From positions 2,542,001-2,606,000 of the forward strand of contig OY720099.1 of the NCBI GenBank assembly GCA_963082875.1: DNA of 64,000 nt. Reading direction: 5' to 3'. Below are positions 26,140-40,500 of this stretch, in pieces. Source of the DNA: Corella eumyota (lineage: Eukaryota; Chordata; Ascidiacea; Phlebobranchia; Corellidae). Positions within the stretch are counted from its first letter, which is position 1. Each line of letters opens with the position of its first letter. A program made the translations under genes and the position numbers. The notes under the pieces are model-generated. The model saw nothing but the letters and a program-made list of their open reading frames with translations. It had not been told where the DNA came from and made no database searches.

Positions 26140-27067
26140 CTTTTTACGCAGACCGTGGGAATTTCGCTAATTACGGAATATCTAAAACCGATTACCCATA
26201 AATTTTTCGGCAGGAATATGCCGACGGGTTACATCGAAAATAATATTAAAAAAAGTTCGGGTTTTTGTCGCGAAATAACGTAAAAACTACAATATACCAA
26301 CGAATTTCAACTTCAAAATCGGCTTTCTCCTTTCCGCTTTTTATAGAAATGTAAATAGGGTCCGACAAATAAGGTAAAGTGGATCGGCGTTTCGACGATT
26401 CTCCTTCTTACGTCGTTACGGCGTGTCAAAGCTTTGCCAAATATGGACAAGTAGTTAAAAAGGCTTTTCTGTTAGATGTTTCAATTCTCTTTTTACTGTA
26501 CTATGTATGTTCACATACCATGAAAAAATATTTACTAGCAGGGAATTTCCATGGCCTTGGTAGCACACAGTACAGCATGGATATAGCGATATATTTTTAA
26601 AGTTTTTTAGGGTAGTTGTGTTTTTGCGTTTCTCTATTAAATATTTTTTACCACATGCTGTGTTAGATATGCGATACAAAACTTTTATTCCTTGCTTGAC
26701 TGATTATTTTTAGCACATGGCAGTCTAAAGTACATTTTAATTGGAAAGTTGTTCTATTAATATATTTTTTCTTAATTTTGTTAAAAATCATTTATTTATA
26801 GTAGTTTAGGTACATATTATAACAGGTAATATATTAATCATCATATTTAGCTTAATTTAAATTAAAGCATCTTTTTTTAAATAACTTATTTGTCTCATTG
26901 TCTGTTTGTAATATTATTTAAAGGTTAGAATGTAAAATTAATAAAAAAATACCTTTTAAAAATAAGGAACTGTTACAAAGACTGGTAGACTTTAAACTTA
27001 CCTTAAATTTGTCTTTTCACCTGTCTGACACTCTGACAGTTGTGTTTTTCTTAAGATATTTAAAATC
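26140..27067. other. Intergenic region between divergent Egr and FAM136A
   Basis: Shared upstream region of two divergent genes. The left part (to about 26430) is relatively CpG-containing and probably belongs to the Egr promoter. The right part is AT-rich and leads into FAM136A. The frames at 26379-26679 on both strands look like chance and have no domain. Confidence 0.5.
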
Positions 27068-27940
27068 ATGGACCAAAGAATACAGGAGTCCTTGCAAAAA
27101 ATTGACCATGAGGCAAGTGCCATGCAAAGAGACTTGGAAAAAAAACACCTAAGAAAAATACAAGTATGTTGTTTTATCTTTTATAATTGTAATGGTCAAA
27201 TGTTGGCAATTTCTAACTTAGTAAATACCTTTAACCAAATGTAGTTTTATAAATTAACTTTTATTGTATATATATATTATTTAAAGGGTTTAATATTCCC
27301 ACTGTAAATAGCATTTTATTAGTCAGATGGTACTACACATGACTATGTTATGATTGCAAATTTAACATAACATGGCACAAGAATTATGTGCACTAAGTAC
27401 AATGTTGCTATAATTGGTACTCACAATAATAATTTGCTGTGGTATTTCTTAGGGTCGAGCTTTAAGAGCAGGAGCATCATGTTGTGATAATACTTCCGCC
27501 ACTGCAGAAGAAGTACAAAACTGCATCAAAAATTCACAACAACCATTAGCTAGAGTACAGTCAGTAGTCAAACAAGGTATATAACACAATAAAGTTGGCA
27601 TAAAGCTTAATTCATATGTATATACAGTAAAATTCACAATTTTTTGACTAAGTGAAGACCATTAATCTTTCGGATAAACTTAAACCCATATTGCTCCTAT
27701 AAAATACATATTCTTACCTTGTATCTCATGTTTTTAGAATTAGAAGAATTTCAACAGAGGTTGCATAGAAGCATGCTTGTCTGTCAGGACAAAGCCAAAG
27801 ACTCGATGAGTTATGGTGAAAAAATGGATCCAGCCACTGAGAAAAAATTTGCAGACTGTATGTGTGCATGTGCAGATGAACATTTAAAATTATTACCCGC
27901 AATGAAAGAAAGACTTATTTCTGCTATCAATCAAGTTTAA
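27068..27940 (+). CDS. FAM136A: FAM136A homologue, small mitochondrial protein family
   Basis: Three exons: 27068-27163, 27453-27576 and 27738-27940, in phase, 140 residues (human FAM136A has 138). The sequence follows the family throughout: an N-terminal helix with DLEKKHLRKIQ, a Cys-containing middle (GASCCD, NCIKNS), then ELEEFQQRLHRSMLVCQDKAKDS and CMCACADEHLKLLPAMKERL at the C-terminus. The human protein is reported to be mitochondrial. Compared with the human protein as I remember it, Cys residues are missing in the first half, where human has CSAACC and CIERC and this protein has GASCC and CIKNS, while those in the second half remain. Divergent from Egr. Confidence 0.93.
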
Positions 27941-28125
27941 TTTTAACCCAATTTGCTATTTTAGTCAATGTTGAAGTAATAAATGTCACAATTTTGTTAT
28001 CAGTGCTTCATTTTTGACATTTCTAGTTATTTTTTTACTATTTTCCTCACTGTAGTACCTTACACCAGCAATTAGCTAAGCACAAATGGTAAAATACCAG
28101 CCTTACAAAAAGTAACCTTAAACGG

Positions 28126-28350
28126 TAGCGTGGTGTAGTGGTAAAAACAATTGCTACACCACACATGAGGTCATGGGTTCAATCCACACCAATCTCCCTT
28201 TGCGTAAGGCGCTACAAACGGTATAAACTCCTGCTGAGCCAGCTCTTAATCAGCAGCATAATTATCGGGCAAATATGATTTACATACAATTCCAAACGTT
28301 CGAACTTCCCACATAGTGGATAAAGATATTTACAAAACAATAAAAACTTA
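28126..28350 (+). repeat. tRNA-derived SINE copy, intergenic
   Basis: Head TAGCGTGGTGTAGTGGTAA with box A, then GGTCATGGGTTCAATCC as box B, TAAGGCGCTACAAACGG, CTCCTGCTGAGCCAG and AATCAGCAGCATAATTATCGGGC. It lies between the 3' ends of FAM136A and RRP5. Confidence 0.9.
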
Positions 28351-28523
28351 AAAGGTAGGCAAAATCACGACTAGGGCGATTTTCCATTAGGCAATGATTA
28401 ATAGGTAAAAAAATCTGCATCATTCAAACTGCTCACAAATATAATAACAAGTTGGATTAAATTTGTATTAACTATAACACAAAATTTTACAATTTATGAT
28501 TTTATTTATAAACCAAATATCCC

Positions 28524-31500
28524 CTATTCCCCCATTCCTTTATTAGTTTGGCCCTCGATATAATCAATCGCTTTTTGTTTCACTTTGTTCACATTTTCTT
28601 CAGTGCCATACTTGGTTTCAAATTCAACAAAACGCTTAAAAAAACTTCGAATTTTTTTGCTGGATATTGTAATGGTGGTCACTCTATCTAAAACATTCCT
28701 GAAAAAATATAAAGTTTAATATTTGTCTTTATATTTTATGCTAAAATAATGTTTATGTAAGAAAATGTAATTTTACCTGGCATCTTCTATTCGTTTCGCC
28801 TTGATAAGGGTATCCACATACATAGACCAAACATCGGTTCGTTTTGGGTAAGTTAGCAACGCGTTTTCAAACATAGTTTTACCGCGTTCCTGCTCTCCAA
28901 AAGTAAACTCAAACTGAGCAAATTTTGAAATAACTTCCAAATCTAAAAATAAAAAATCGTTTAGGTCTTTTTGTCCAAAATTAGTATAGGTTAAAATTGC
29001 CTGTTTACACTTACGTTGTTTCTTCTCTAAAGCCTCTGTGCTTTTCTTTAAAATAGAATTTGCCTGATCAAAGTTTTTATTTTTCATAAGATATTTTAAA
29101 TAGGCAATCCAAACTTCTTTGTTTTTTCGAAATTTCTTTAACATTTTTTGGTAGGTTTCGTCAGCCTCCTAAACAATACAAAATCCATCAATAATACTTT
29201 TTAAACAAAACTTAAACAATAAAAAATCGTAACTGCAAATTAATCTTTTAAATATTTGTAAAAGAAATTTATTTTTACATCTGATTTTCCCGATTCGTTG
29301 AATATGTTAGCCAAATGCGTCAGGACTTTCAACTGATCGTTTTGCTGCATAGCGCGCTCTAGCGTCTGCTCCAAAGTCAGCTCAGTCCCGTAAAGATTTT
29401 CCAAATTCAAAAGCGCGACCCAGACATTTAACTTCTCCTGTTCTTCTCTAAAAATAAAAAACAAAAACAAATTGAAAATATTTATGCACCTTATTTAAAA
29501 ATAAAATAAACAAACAACCACACGTTGGTAAGATTACTAAAATTCTAAAAATAAATCGCATTTTTTAATTCTTAATCTTGTCAACAACAACCCCCAAAAA
29601 ACGTTAAAAACAACAAACACTCGCTAAGTTATGCATGGACTTCAAATTTTTAAGGTGTTGGGAAACACCCTTGCAAACGTGCAGGCATTTAAGCATTACA
29701 TCACACATTTCTATATACACCTAAATAGCTCAAGCATTTTAAACATTCGTGTGGTTAAAAATGACAACAGAAGCTTAAAATAACTGAAAATACTAGAAAC
29801 GGATTAGTGAAACTAGTAACCACTATTGTTTAGTGATATACCTATTGACATAATAAATATAAATAATGAGGTTTAACTTGATATTTACCTGAAATTGATG
29901 GTCTTCAGTGCTTTTTGTGCAACGGCCCTTGCTTTGTCTGTCTCAGTTAAATGTAAATGGAAGGCCATATATCGTACCCATAACTAAACATAAGATTTTG
30001 TTAAAAAATGCACATATTATGCTGAAAAATACGCTATAATTGCAAAAAAATAGAAAAATAAAATAATAGGATGTAGTTACTAGAGGCCAAACACTTTAAA
30101 AAAAATTAAATATAAAGTTAATTTTGTAGTAACACTTGTCCTACCAGTGAACTTTGTGGATTAGAAATCATCATTCGTTCCCAATCAGCGGCGCTCTGTG
30201 GAGCTCTCTCGCCGTCCATCAACTCCCTTTCTCTCTTCATTATCTCTCGTTCCTCGTTTTTCTCATCGTCGCCTTTGTTTCTCTTTTTCTGTGCAAGAAA
30301 TATGCCGAGTTAAAAATTTAAAATGAAATATATATTGTGTATGTATTATAGGCACCGTACGAGACGATAAAAATTGCGTGTTTTTAGGACTAGACATCGT
30401 TGGTTCGATTCCCGCTGTCCCCATATTTCAATTTTTAAGAAATAAACATTTTTAACAACCTGTTGTACGTTGTCTTCGATTCCGCTATCTTCTCCATTAC
30501 TGGATCCTACCAATTCCTCCTCCTTATCATCCCAGACAAATCCTGGCTCCTTGATGACGTCAGAGTTTTCCATGACGTCATCATTCTGCGAGACCGAGGT
30601 AGTTTCGACCTTTGAAAAAATAAAAAAAATTTTTTTTTAATTTCAATTTTTTTTTTTAATATTTTTAGAATAATTTTTTTAATTTGTTTTTATTTTTAAC
30701 CCCCTTTAACCCAGTAAGCGGTAGCAATACTGGCTAAACGAGCTTCCTGTTGCAATCAGAACAATGCAAAAAAATCAAATTTAAAACAAAACTTTTATCC
30801 GAAGAAATATGAGATCAGCAAAAAAAATCTCAACTTTGCGTGAGATCATTTTTCTTTTCACAAGATGTCTATAGATAGACTGCGTGAATAAGAAATAGAT
30901 AATTTCCGTATATTAAAAACAAAAAATAATCTTTTTTCACATCCTGCTAGGTTAATAATAGAGGGGGCGTTATTGCGAGAAATTAGATCCCGGATTTTTA
31001 TATATAGAATGCATTGTTTTGCAAAACGTAAACAAAAAAATGATAAAGAATTAAATTAGCTTTCAAACCTTGATAGTTTAAAGTTACCCTTTATATAGGC
31101 AAAAGTTCGGATAAATTAATTTTCAAATTGTTTTAAAAATATTATGGTTGAAAAATTGAATATTTAATACACAAAAATACAAGTTAGGTACACGCCTCTT
31201 TATGATGCAGTTTTTTTTGTGAAAAAAGCTTTTTTAACCATGTTTTTTTTGAATTGTATAAAGGACAATAATAAATCAATTTACTTGTACTTCGTCGCTT
31301 TTTATTTTAGTTTCTTTAATAAGTCGTTCAACAATCGCCTTACTAGTAATCTTCGCAATTTTTGGACTCCTAAAAAAATAATAAAACATTTTAAAACCTA
31401 TCAACAACGCAATACCTAAAATGTAAAAGCCCCCTGTATTGTTTAGTTATAAATATTTTGTTATTTTCTTACTTAATATTTTCTTTAGCATCGTCTACTT

Positions 31501-34500
31501 TTCGTTTAATGTTTCGCAAAGGCAATTCCATTGAACTCGGAATTATGTCATCTTCCTTCGTGTCACGTGACAACATGGACAGCTCAACTTTGCCATCTAG
31601 CGTATGGATTCTAAAAAAAAAATTCGATTATAAAATATAACATTTTATGTATTTTTTCTTATTTTTTAATTTTTGAAAGGTAATATAACACAAATAAAAA
31701 GATTATTTTCGTATAAGTAGTTACCTTATTACGCAGCATTTAACCAATTTTCCGGGATAAAAAATCTTTTCTGCTTCCTTCTGTTCTGATATGTAATATT
31801 TGCTCGCTTTTCTAAACGTCACTCGACCGGAAACGTCACGTGACAACGATACGAAAATTCCCGACTAAACAGAAAATTAATAAAATCGAAAAAAAATTAA
31901 AAAAAGCAAAAAGATGACGTAATCGTTCAGGGGTGATAGTAAATATTTACCAGCAGTAAACAGGCCGCATTCTTATGCATTTACTGAATACTTCAGATTC
32001 CGAAAATGCGTGAAAACGTAAAGAACGTTTCTCCCAAAATTTCTTTTTGAGTTGGAATGTTAAATACCATATCGCCTTTTTTCTGTTAGCGCCCACGCAA
32101 TATAAAGAGCAGGCTTAGGGTGCGTAAAATTTGTCCCTTCTCAAATCAAAAATAGAATGCATTACGTAGTCAAATACCAACGCACCGTAATCTAAGTAAC
32201 GTGATATTGATAATTCAGGCGAAAAACCAACAAAAAAAAGTTTTTTTTTTAACAGCCTAAAATGTCAGACGGTTTTAATAAATTAACCGTAATTTAAACG
32301 TGTATTAAACTAGGATTTACGCCTCATTTAACATAGTTTATTTAACAGTTTATAATTGTTGGCGTTTCAAAAACAAAAACTAAATGGCGTAAAAAAAATT
32401 TCTATTTTTAGTATTCTAGTTCCTTTCGCATATTAATAATCTAACGCCGGTCTAAGCTTACATTTTCTCATTAGTGATTGACCCAAAAAATATCGTTAAA
32501 GTTCCAGTAGTGTTAAAGCGGTCATGGCAGTTGGCTACAAACCACAAGGTTTCGGGTTCGAGCCGCACCGATGCCACACTATTCGCTCTTGAGCCTGGCG
32601 TTTACTCATAGCTCAAAATCACGTCACAAAAGCGCACCCTTACCCAATTAAAAAAATTAAACCTATCACCTAAAAATGAGACAGAAAAAAAACGTAAAAA
32701 AAAATACTTTCTAAATTGCAAGCAGCGGGATTTAAACCTAAGATCTCGACTGTTAAAAATTATGACTGTTAAAAACTATACAAACAAATTAACTAGTAAC
32801 TTACTGGTGAACAAGACTTAATATATCCTTGTACTATTTGTTTTGGTTTCAGGGATTTGATGTCGGTCACGTGTTCAGTAGGTGTGATGTCTTTCTGCAT
32901 GGCTGATTTTTTGAGTGACAGGTGAAGGCGGGTCGGGTTGCTGTTATCAACAACACAACATCTGCGAAAAAAATCAACATTTTTTTAAATATTTATTTAT
33001 CCTCGATGTGGGAAAGTCGACTTAACGAACTAAACATAGAGTAACATCGAGTTTGCCTTTTAGTTTGGGATAATATAAAACATAATTGCCTGATAATTTA
33101 GATGCTGTTTAAGTATTGGCTTAGCAGGAGTTTATATTGTTTATAGCGCCTTACTTTAAGAGCGCTACAGCATGAAAACATTAGGGATCGAGCCCATGAC
33201 CTCATGCAGTAAAGCCAAGTGTTCTAACCACTACGACATGCTGCCGGCTTACGTTTTTTGGAATGTGAAAGTTTACGAACCAAAAGGTCTGAAGTTTTGA
33301 CCAAATATACCTTGTATGCCTGATTAGGCTTTTATAAGTTCATTTTCACAACATTCATTAATAAGAAATCATCAAAATATATATCGTCTTATGTAATAAG
33401 TTTTACCTGACTGTTTGCCCTTGTGTAAAACTCTTAAGCGGTTTGTCACAAAATTCGTCGAACAAATCAGTCAAAAAAACTTTTCCTTGAATATCAAACT
33501 CTCCGTGCACTAATAACCCATCATTTATTATTTTCCGTATATCCACGTTCATTACCGAACCAGGCCCGACTGTAGTGACGTCATCGCCCGTTGTTGAATC
33601 AACAAACGCACCTAAAAAAATAAGAAACATTTTTAAACGAATTTAATATTGTTAGTAATTCATTTTTTAAATATAAATTTTTTAAGTGACGTAGTAGAAT
33701 TGCCATTTAAGGTTTTTGGTTCAATCCCCACTGCCGACATTGCAATGTTAAGTTCTGGGTTTAATCCCCACTGCCGGCATTGCCGTTTAAGGTTATAAGT
33801 TCAATCCCCACCTCCGGCATTGTCATGTAAGGTCCTGAGTTCGGTCTTCACTGCAGACAATGCCATAAAGGTTCTGGGTTTGATCCCCACTGCCAATTTG
33901 TCAAAGTCAACTTAAGACTAAGTTGGAATAACAAATGTTACTCTATGTTAAGGCTTTAAAGTCAACCCAGCTATTTAAAAAAATTGGTAAATATCAAAAA
34001 ATACCTGTTTTAGCGATATACAATGTACTTCCATCATTCTTGAGAACGTGACATTTTATTCCCATGCCAGGTTTAAATCTAGTTCTCGCTTTTTCAACTG
34101 TAGTTGGATCATCAGAAACAAAAAGTCGAGGTAGAAGAGCTTTAACGCCAGGTATTACCTCAGTCTGAAAACACTTGTGTTTCTTGTCAAACTAAAAATA
34201 TTATTTTAATGTTAAAAAACATGTGATAATTAATTTTTCATTTGTGATGTGGAAAGGTCAACTTCACGACTTAGACATAGAGTAATTGTTGTTACTCTGA
34301 CCCAGTCTTAAATAGATTTTGGCTGTTTGGGATTTCAATTCCCCGATTATTATATTCATTTTTATTTTGGCTTGGCAAGAGTTAATATTGTAACAATATT
34401 GAACTGTCGTTATCTACTTCTTAGTCACGTGCTTACACCTTTTATTTTTTCTAGTCACGTGTTTACGCCTATGTTATCTTTATTGTTTGCAAGTTGTGTT

Positions 34501-37500
34501 TTTTATATGTAAGCTTTTTTTGGACTAGTTTTTTTTCAAAGGGTTGAATTTATATTCTAATATTTTTTGTATTTATTTTCGATTCTATTTGAATAAGCTT
34601 AAATAAGATTGTTATTGTATAAATAAAGATTGAACCTGAAACTCAAAACGTTACAATATGTTGTGGAAAGGTCAACTTCACGACTTAAACATAGAGTAAT
34701 TGTTGTTACTTTACTCAGTCTTGAGTTAATTTTAGCAGTTTTGGATTTTAATTGCCCAAAAGTAACCTTTTAATTATTTCTTTGGCTCAGCAGGAGTTTA
34801 CCTTACTCAAGGATGCTTCAGCACAGAAGAAGTCAGAATCGAAGTTAAGACCCCATGTGGTAAAATCAAGTGCTCTAACCATTACACCATGCTGTCAGTT
34901 AACACATATATACAACCATACTTACAGTTTTAACATATGTTGTTACATATGAGCCAACTGAAAATATTTCTTCTAAAGTTTGAGTATCAGAAATTTCAAA
35001 CTCAGCTTTTGGGCGAAACAAACTCAGCTCAAGAACACCCCTAGCGGCACGACGGTTGTTAGTGATGTCCAAAAAATAGTGGGTTTTGACGTCGCGACAG
35101 CCAATCACATAACAGGAAATTGTTTGTCCAACTTTTAGGCTAATTGACAAAAAACATATTTTTTTTTTTAATAAAAAGTTTTTAACAAATATTTATCATT
35201 GATGTGGGAAAGTCGACTTCCTGACCTAAACGTAGAGTTTGTTACCCCAACTTAGTGTCAAGTTGCTTTTAACAGTTTGAGAAATTATAGATTATAATTG
35301 CCCTATATTTAGGCTGCTGATTACGCACTGGCTTAGCCGGAGTTTACATCATTTAAAGTGCTTTAACAAGTGCGATACAGCAAAAGAACAGTGGGGATTG
35401 AACCGACGACCTCATGTAGTAAAGCCAAGTGTTCTAACCACTACAACACACCACCAGACCAAAGTGAAACATTTTGTCTTTAAAATTATTATTTTTTTAC
35501 TTTTTCATTGGCAGAGTCTTGTCCTTTACATCCTTTAATATCTCAGATACATGTAATCTTCCTGTTACTTGTTTGTTGCTTTCAGTAAGAGAATCAAAAT
35601 AAATAAGAGCACAAGTCGCTCTGATGGACTTCACTTGCCCTACAACCTGAGATAACAAAAAAAAATTATTAATTTATTGAATTTTAAAATAATTCATGCA
35701 AATAACAAAATTATTGTAATTTTTTTATTTATTTTTTTAATATAGGAAGGCAAACTTTACAGCCTAAACATAGGATAACATTGGCTACCCAATAATATTA
35801 AACCAGTTATTATTTTACTTTTTGTCCAACTTTGATATCCTTAAAATTATTTTCAATTCCCCCAGAATCTGACATTTCCGAATCTTGTCTAATTCTTGTT
35901 CCAACCCCCGGTTTCAATTTCAACGTTCCCAACATAAAACCATCGTCCATCCTAAAAACAGTAAAGAAATTGTTAAGGAAAAACTTTAAATTTATATTTT
36001 ATTTGTTACTTAAAACTTAAAGTAAGGCTTTTTGGCGAAAACATTTTTTTTTTTAATATATCTTTATCCTCGATGTGGGAAAGTCAAATTCACAACCTAA
36101 ACATAGAGTATCATCAGTTACTCCGACCCAGTCTCGAGTTGCCTGTGGTAGTTTAGGATAATATAGATTATTATTGCCCAATAATTATAGTGCTGATTAA
36201 GTGCTGGCTCAGCAGAAGTTCATACCGTTTATAGCCCCTTACTCAAGGGCGCTACAGCATGAGACCAGTGGGGATTGAACCCACGACTTCATGTGTAGTC
36301 TAGCAAGTGTTCTTACCACTACACCATGCTGCCGGTTGAATAGAGTAACATATGTTACCCCAATCCAGTCTTGGGCTGACATTGGCAGTTAGGAATATTA
36401 ATGATTATAAAAGCCCATAGTTTAATTAGTTTTTGATATTAACATTGCCTGCATCTACAGATAACGAAACTTATATGTCCAATTTATTGTCCTACTCAAT
36501 AAAAAACTGCCATTCGTAGTGCACAGGTAAATTATCACAGGCAAATATTAGTTGAAAGTTGCAACCATGTTACAATAAATGAAATATCGATCTTGACTGT
36601 CTGGCGGTTTTACCAACTAGTAAAAAACACCAAAAATCATAATTCAAAAAATTAATATTAAAATTTACTTTTTGACAATTTCCGATTTAATAGTTTGCCC
36701 AATTTTAAGAATTCTCCGGTCAAATTGTTTTGAGTTATTGGAATGAAGGTTGGTGGCAACCATCACCAAAAACCCAGAGTTATTTGAATCCTTGTTGATA
36801 TACCCAATACTTATATCATCATTTATGTATATCATATCAACATATACTACTCCATTGGTTGACTTCTAAAATTAAAGAAAAAATATCAAAAATGAAAATA
36901 TATATAACGAAGCTTAGTGGACGCTATATATATATATATAAATCCAATTTATAGTCTAGCAAAATAAAAAAACTGCAGTTTGTGGTGTGCGAATTAATTA
37001 TTGCGGGCAAATATTAATTAAGAGTTGCAACCATATTACGACAATTAAAATCCAGACAGTAGGGCAAGCTATTGATTGAACAGTTGATACAATATTTAAG
37101 AAAAAGTTTGGGGGGGTATATATATATATATAACAATTAGTACACCTAAAACTGTTAAGACTGATTTACATTTTTTATTACATATCTTTAGCATTTTCTA
37201 TAAACAAAATTATTAAATAAAAAACAAACTGTTTACCTTTTGTTTTGGGAGGTTTTCGTAATAATTTAAAACTAGTTGTTGATTGGTTAGAAATATTTGT
37301 TGTTCAACAACATCAACATGAACGACAACAGCTTTATCTAAAGGTTCTGTTCAACAAAAAAAAATTTAAAAGAAAATTTATTATATATAACAAAATCAAA
37401 ATATTAAAAGGTATATTTGTATAAAAGAATTTATTTTATTATTTCGGAAACTTATTTTTACAAAAATTTATTTTAAAATGATAAAAAGTTGTTTTAACCT

Positions 37501-40500
37501 TGTTTATCTAATAAAACACAGGTGTAGTCAATATCCAATCCATTAATAGTAACTACTTCTTGATCATCATCATTTTTATTACAAGATATATCAACAACTG
37601 TACCGATCTTCAAATCTAAAAAATAAAAAAAGCAAAAAATAATGTAAAAATTAAATATCTGGAGTTTTAAATATAAATTGATTAAATATAAATTGATCAT
37701 AGATTCATCATAGTAAAAATAATGTTTCTTTTACCTTTTAATACCATGTTGCCCAGTTCGACAACTTTATTTCTTTGAGAATTATATTCGACAATTCGTG
37801 TTTCTTTTTCTTTACATTCAGAAGGTCGAAGTGACAACAAAAATCTAAAAATAGAAGATAATATAGAGTTAAACCAAAAGTCACAAGAAATTACAATTAC
37901 TATATATACTTAGGCTTAACATACTCAATTGAATATTTTTACTTGATTTAGAAACAGTATTTTAAAGTTTTTTTAGTAAAAGACGAGTAGCAATATTTTG
38001 TACCAACCTTTGCTTTTCCAGATTAACTTCTGATACTTTAGCAATAACAGATTGGCCATCATAAAATTGATCGGTGGTTGTCTCCAAGTAATAATCAGTC
38101 AGCATCTAAAAAAAAATTAAATACAATTTAAAACTAATAACCTTACAAAGTAAAAAAAAAAAATTTACATTAAGTTACTTATGGTAGGCCCACTTGTAGT
38201 ACATTTAACTAAAGAAATCAAAAAAAAATAATTGCAAAAGTCATGCTAGAATGTTTGTGATATATAAAAATGTAAGGTCAGATAAGAAATATGTTATTAG
38301 ACCTAAGGATTTTGATGATTAATTAAAGTTAAACAGGGGTTACATATGTAAGAATATTACAACAGGAAAACAGGCAACAATGAATCAACCATCATATACA
38401 CCAATAAGCAATTCATAAACCATAGTCTACATATATGCTATACAATAACAGCCTGTATCTTAAAGGCTTAAAATTAACAAAAAATGTCTACAACTACTAC
38501 TACTACTTCAATATCAACAACAATAGCAACAAGCAGTAGTTTATCTACAGTGGGTCTTGTGTTAAGTGGATTTATTGGTGGGGTGGTGTTAGCTTCATTA
38601 ATATTTATAGTGCTTTTATATAGACAAAGCAAACAGACTGGAGAGAGACAAAGTTTAAGCAGCCAAGAACATCGTAAAGACAGCATCTCATCTCAAGGAA
38701 TTGTTTACACTAGGAATAGCTTAAACGAAACTCGGTTAAAAAGTGATATCAAGCAATGGAGATCGGGCTATTCAGACAAATCATCCACAACAGAAGAATC
38801 CTCTGTTACTGATTTAGAGCGAAAAATAACCCCGAAAAAACAGACTGCTGTTTATGAAGAAAATGTAGGCCCTCAAAACAATATCCAAGGAAGTTTAAAA
38901 TTATCGCATCAAAACACAACAACAAATCAAACCACAGTAGCTCAGTTTAAAATAGAATCTGACAACAAACAGCAGAATAAAATGTACACAAAAATGAAAT
39001 CATTATCGACCAAACAACGCCAACAACAAGTTCATTCTTCACCACGAAAAATAAAATCAAAATCTTTAAGCGGTCCAGTAGAGTATAACGAAGAGCAACC
39101 TAAAACTTCGCTTTATGAATATTTAAAAGGTTTAAAAAGAAGTAAAAAACAACAAAACAAAAACCAAGATATGTATGTAGAAAAGAAAGAGGAAATTAAA
39201 ACTGATATTGAAGAACAAATATATGCAAAAAGCAGCCACTAAAAATTGTTAATGTTTTGTTTAAATAAAAGTTTAATAAAATTCAAGATATTGAATTTGC
39301 ATAATTTATATTGAATTTGCATAATTTGAAATTTGAATTTGCATAATTTGAAATTTGAATTTGCATAATATTGAATTTGCATAATTTGCATAATTTAAGA
39401 TATTGAATTTGCATAAGATATTGAATTTGCATAAATAGGGAATTAATATTAAGAAAGGAATATGTATTAGAAATGTATAGTTAACAATATACAAAAGTGA
39501 CATCATAGATTTCTTAAAATTAATGAATCATATTTGTAATGCATAATACTTAACATTAATTATTTATAGAATATCAGAATAAAAAAATCACCAAATTTAA
39601 TTTATTTTACTTATTTTATATACTGGTAAAAAAAAACTCACAATAAGATAAGGTATATTCAAAAATTGGCACAACTTAATATTAAAATTTCTTAATAAAA
39701 CAAATAATATATTTTCTTACCGATTTTGGGCAAAGGCCAACCAAGTTGTTGGAGATATCAATAAAAGCACCAAATTGAACAACTTGTTGGATAAAACCCG
39801 GAATTATTTGACCTTCCTGAAGATCAGCAAAAACTAACGGAGTTTCAATTCTACTTGTCGAAAAGTTAAACAAACTTCTCTTCATAGAAACTAAAAAAAT
39901 TAATTTTAGATTTAAAAATTGTTTTTGTTATTTTAATTTTTTTTTAATTTCTTGGGGGACTTATTTATGCTTTATGTAGCAAGTTTAACTTCACAACCAT
40001 ACAAACAGTTACATTTGCTACCCTAACCTAAGTTTGGGTATAAAATCAGCCTTTTCACATTAACAAAATTTAAATCTCTACTGCTCTCATGCTGTAGCTC
40101 CTTTAAGTAAGGTAACAATTTAAACTTCTGCTGAGCCAACACTTAATCAGCAGCTAATTTATCACACAATTATAAACAATAATATTTCAGACTGAGTCAG
40201 GGTAACTAATGTTACTCCATTTTTAAATGGCAGAAAAATATAAATGAAATCGGGGATAAATAAATATAAAAAAAAATTACACAAAAAAAATCTTAAAACT
40301 TAATATTAAGTAAAATAATATTCACCATTCAAGGATGATTTCCTTATGTAAGTAACACAATCTTCAAGAACACTTCCAACAGAAATAGTTGAAAACAACT
40401 CTTGTGATATTGTAAGGAAATCTGACAAATGTTCTTTATATAATCTAGCACTTATCCATTCTTCAGATGGGATGTCGTTGTTTATTATCAAAACCTTGAA

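Noticed and set aside
26379-26679. Overlapping frames on both strands between Egr and FAM136A
   Set aside because: Short, overlapping and of AT-rich random composition.
30340-30420. A real tRNA gene
   Set aside because: Only the T arm and 3' acceptor look right. The 5' acceptor strand cannot pair, so it is a fragment.
30550-30590. Two TGACGTCA words as regulatory CREs
   Set aside because: They lie in an RRP5 coding exon (encoding [10 protein letters not shown]), so the match is explained by the codons.
34582-34597. A spliced-leader RNA gene
   Set aside because: The 16-mer is not followed by a GT donor, and SL genes occur in a different context. It is inside an LTR.
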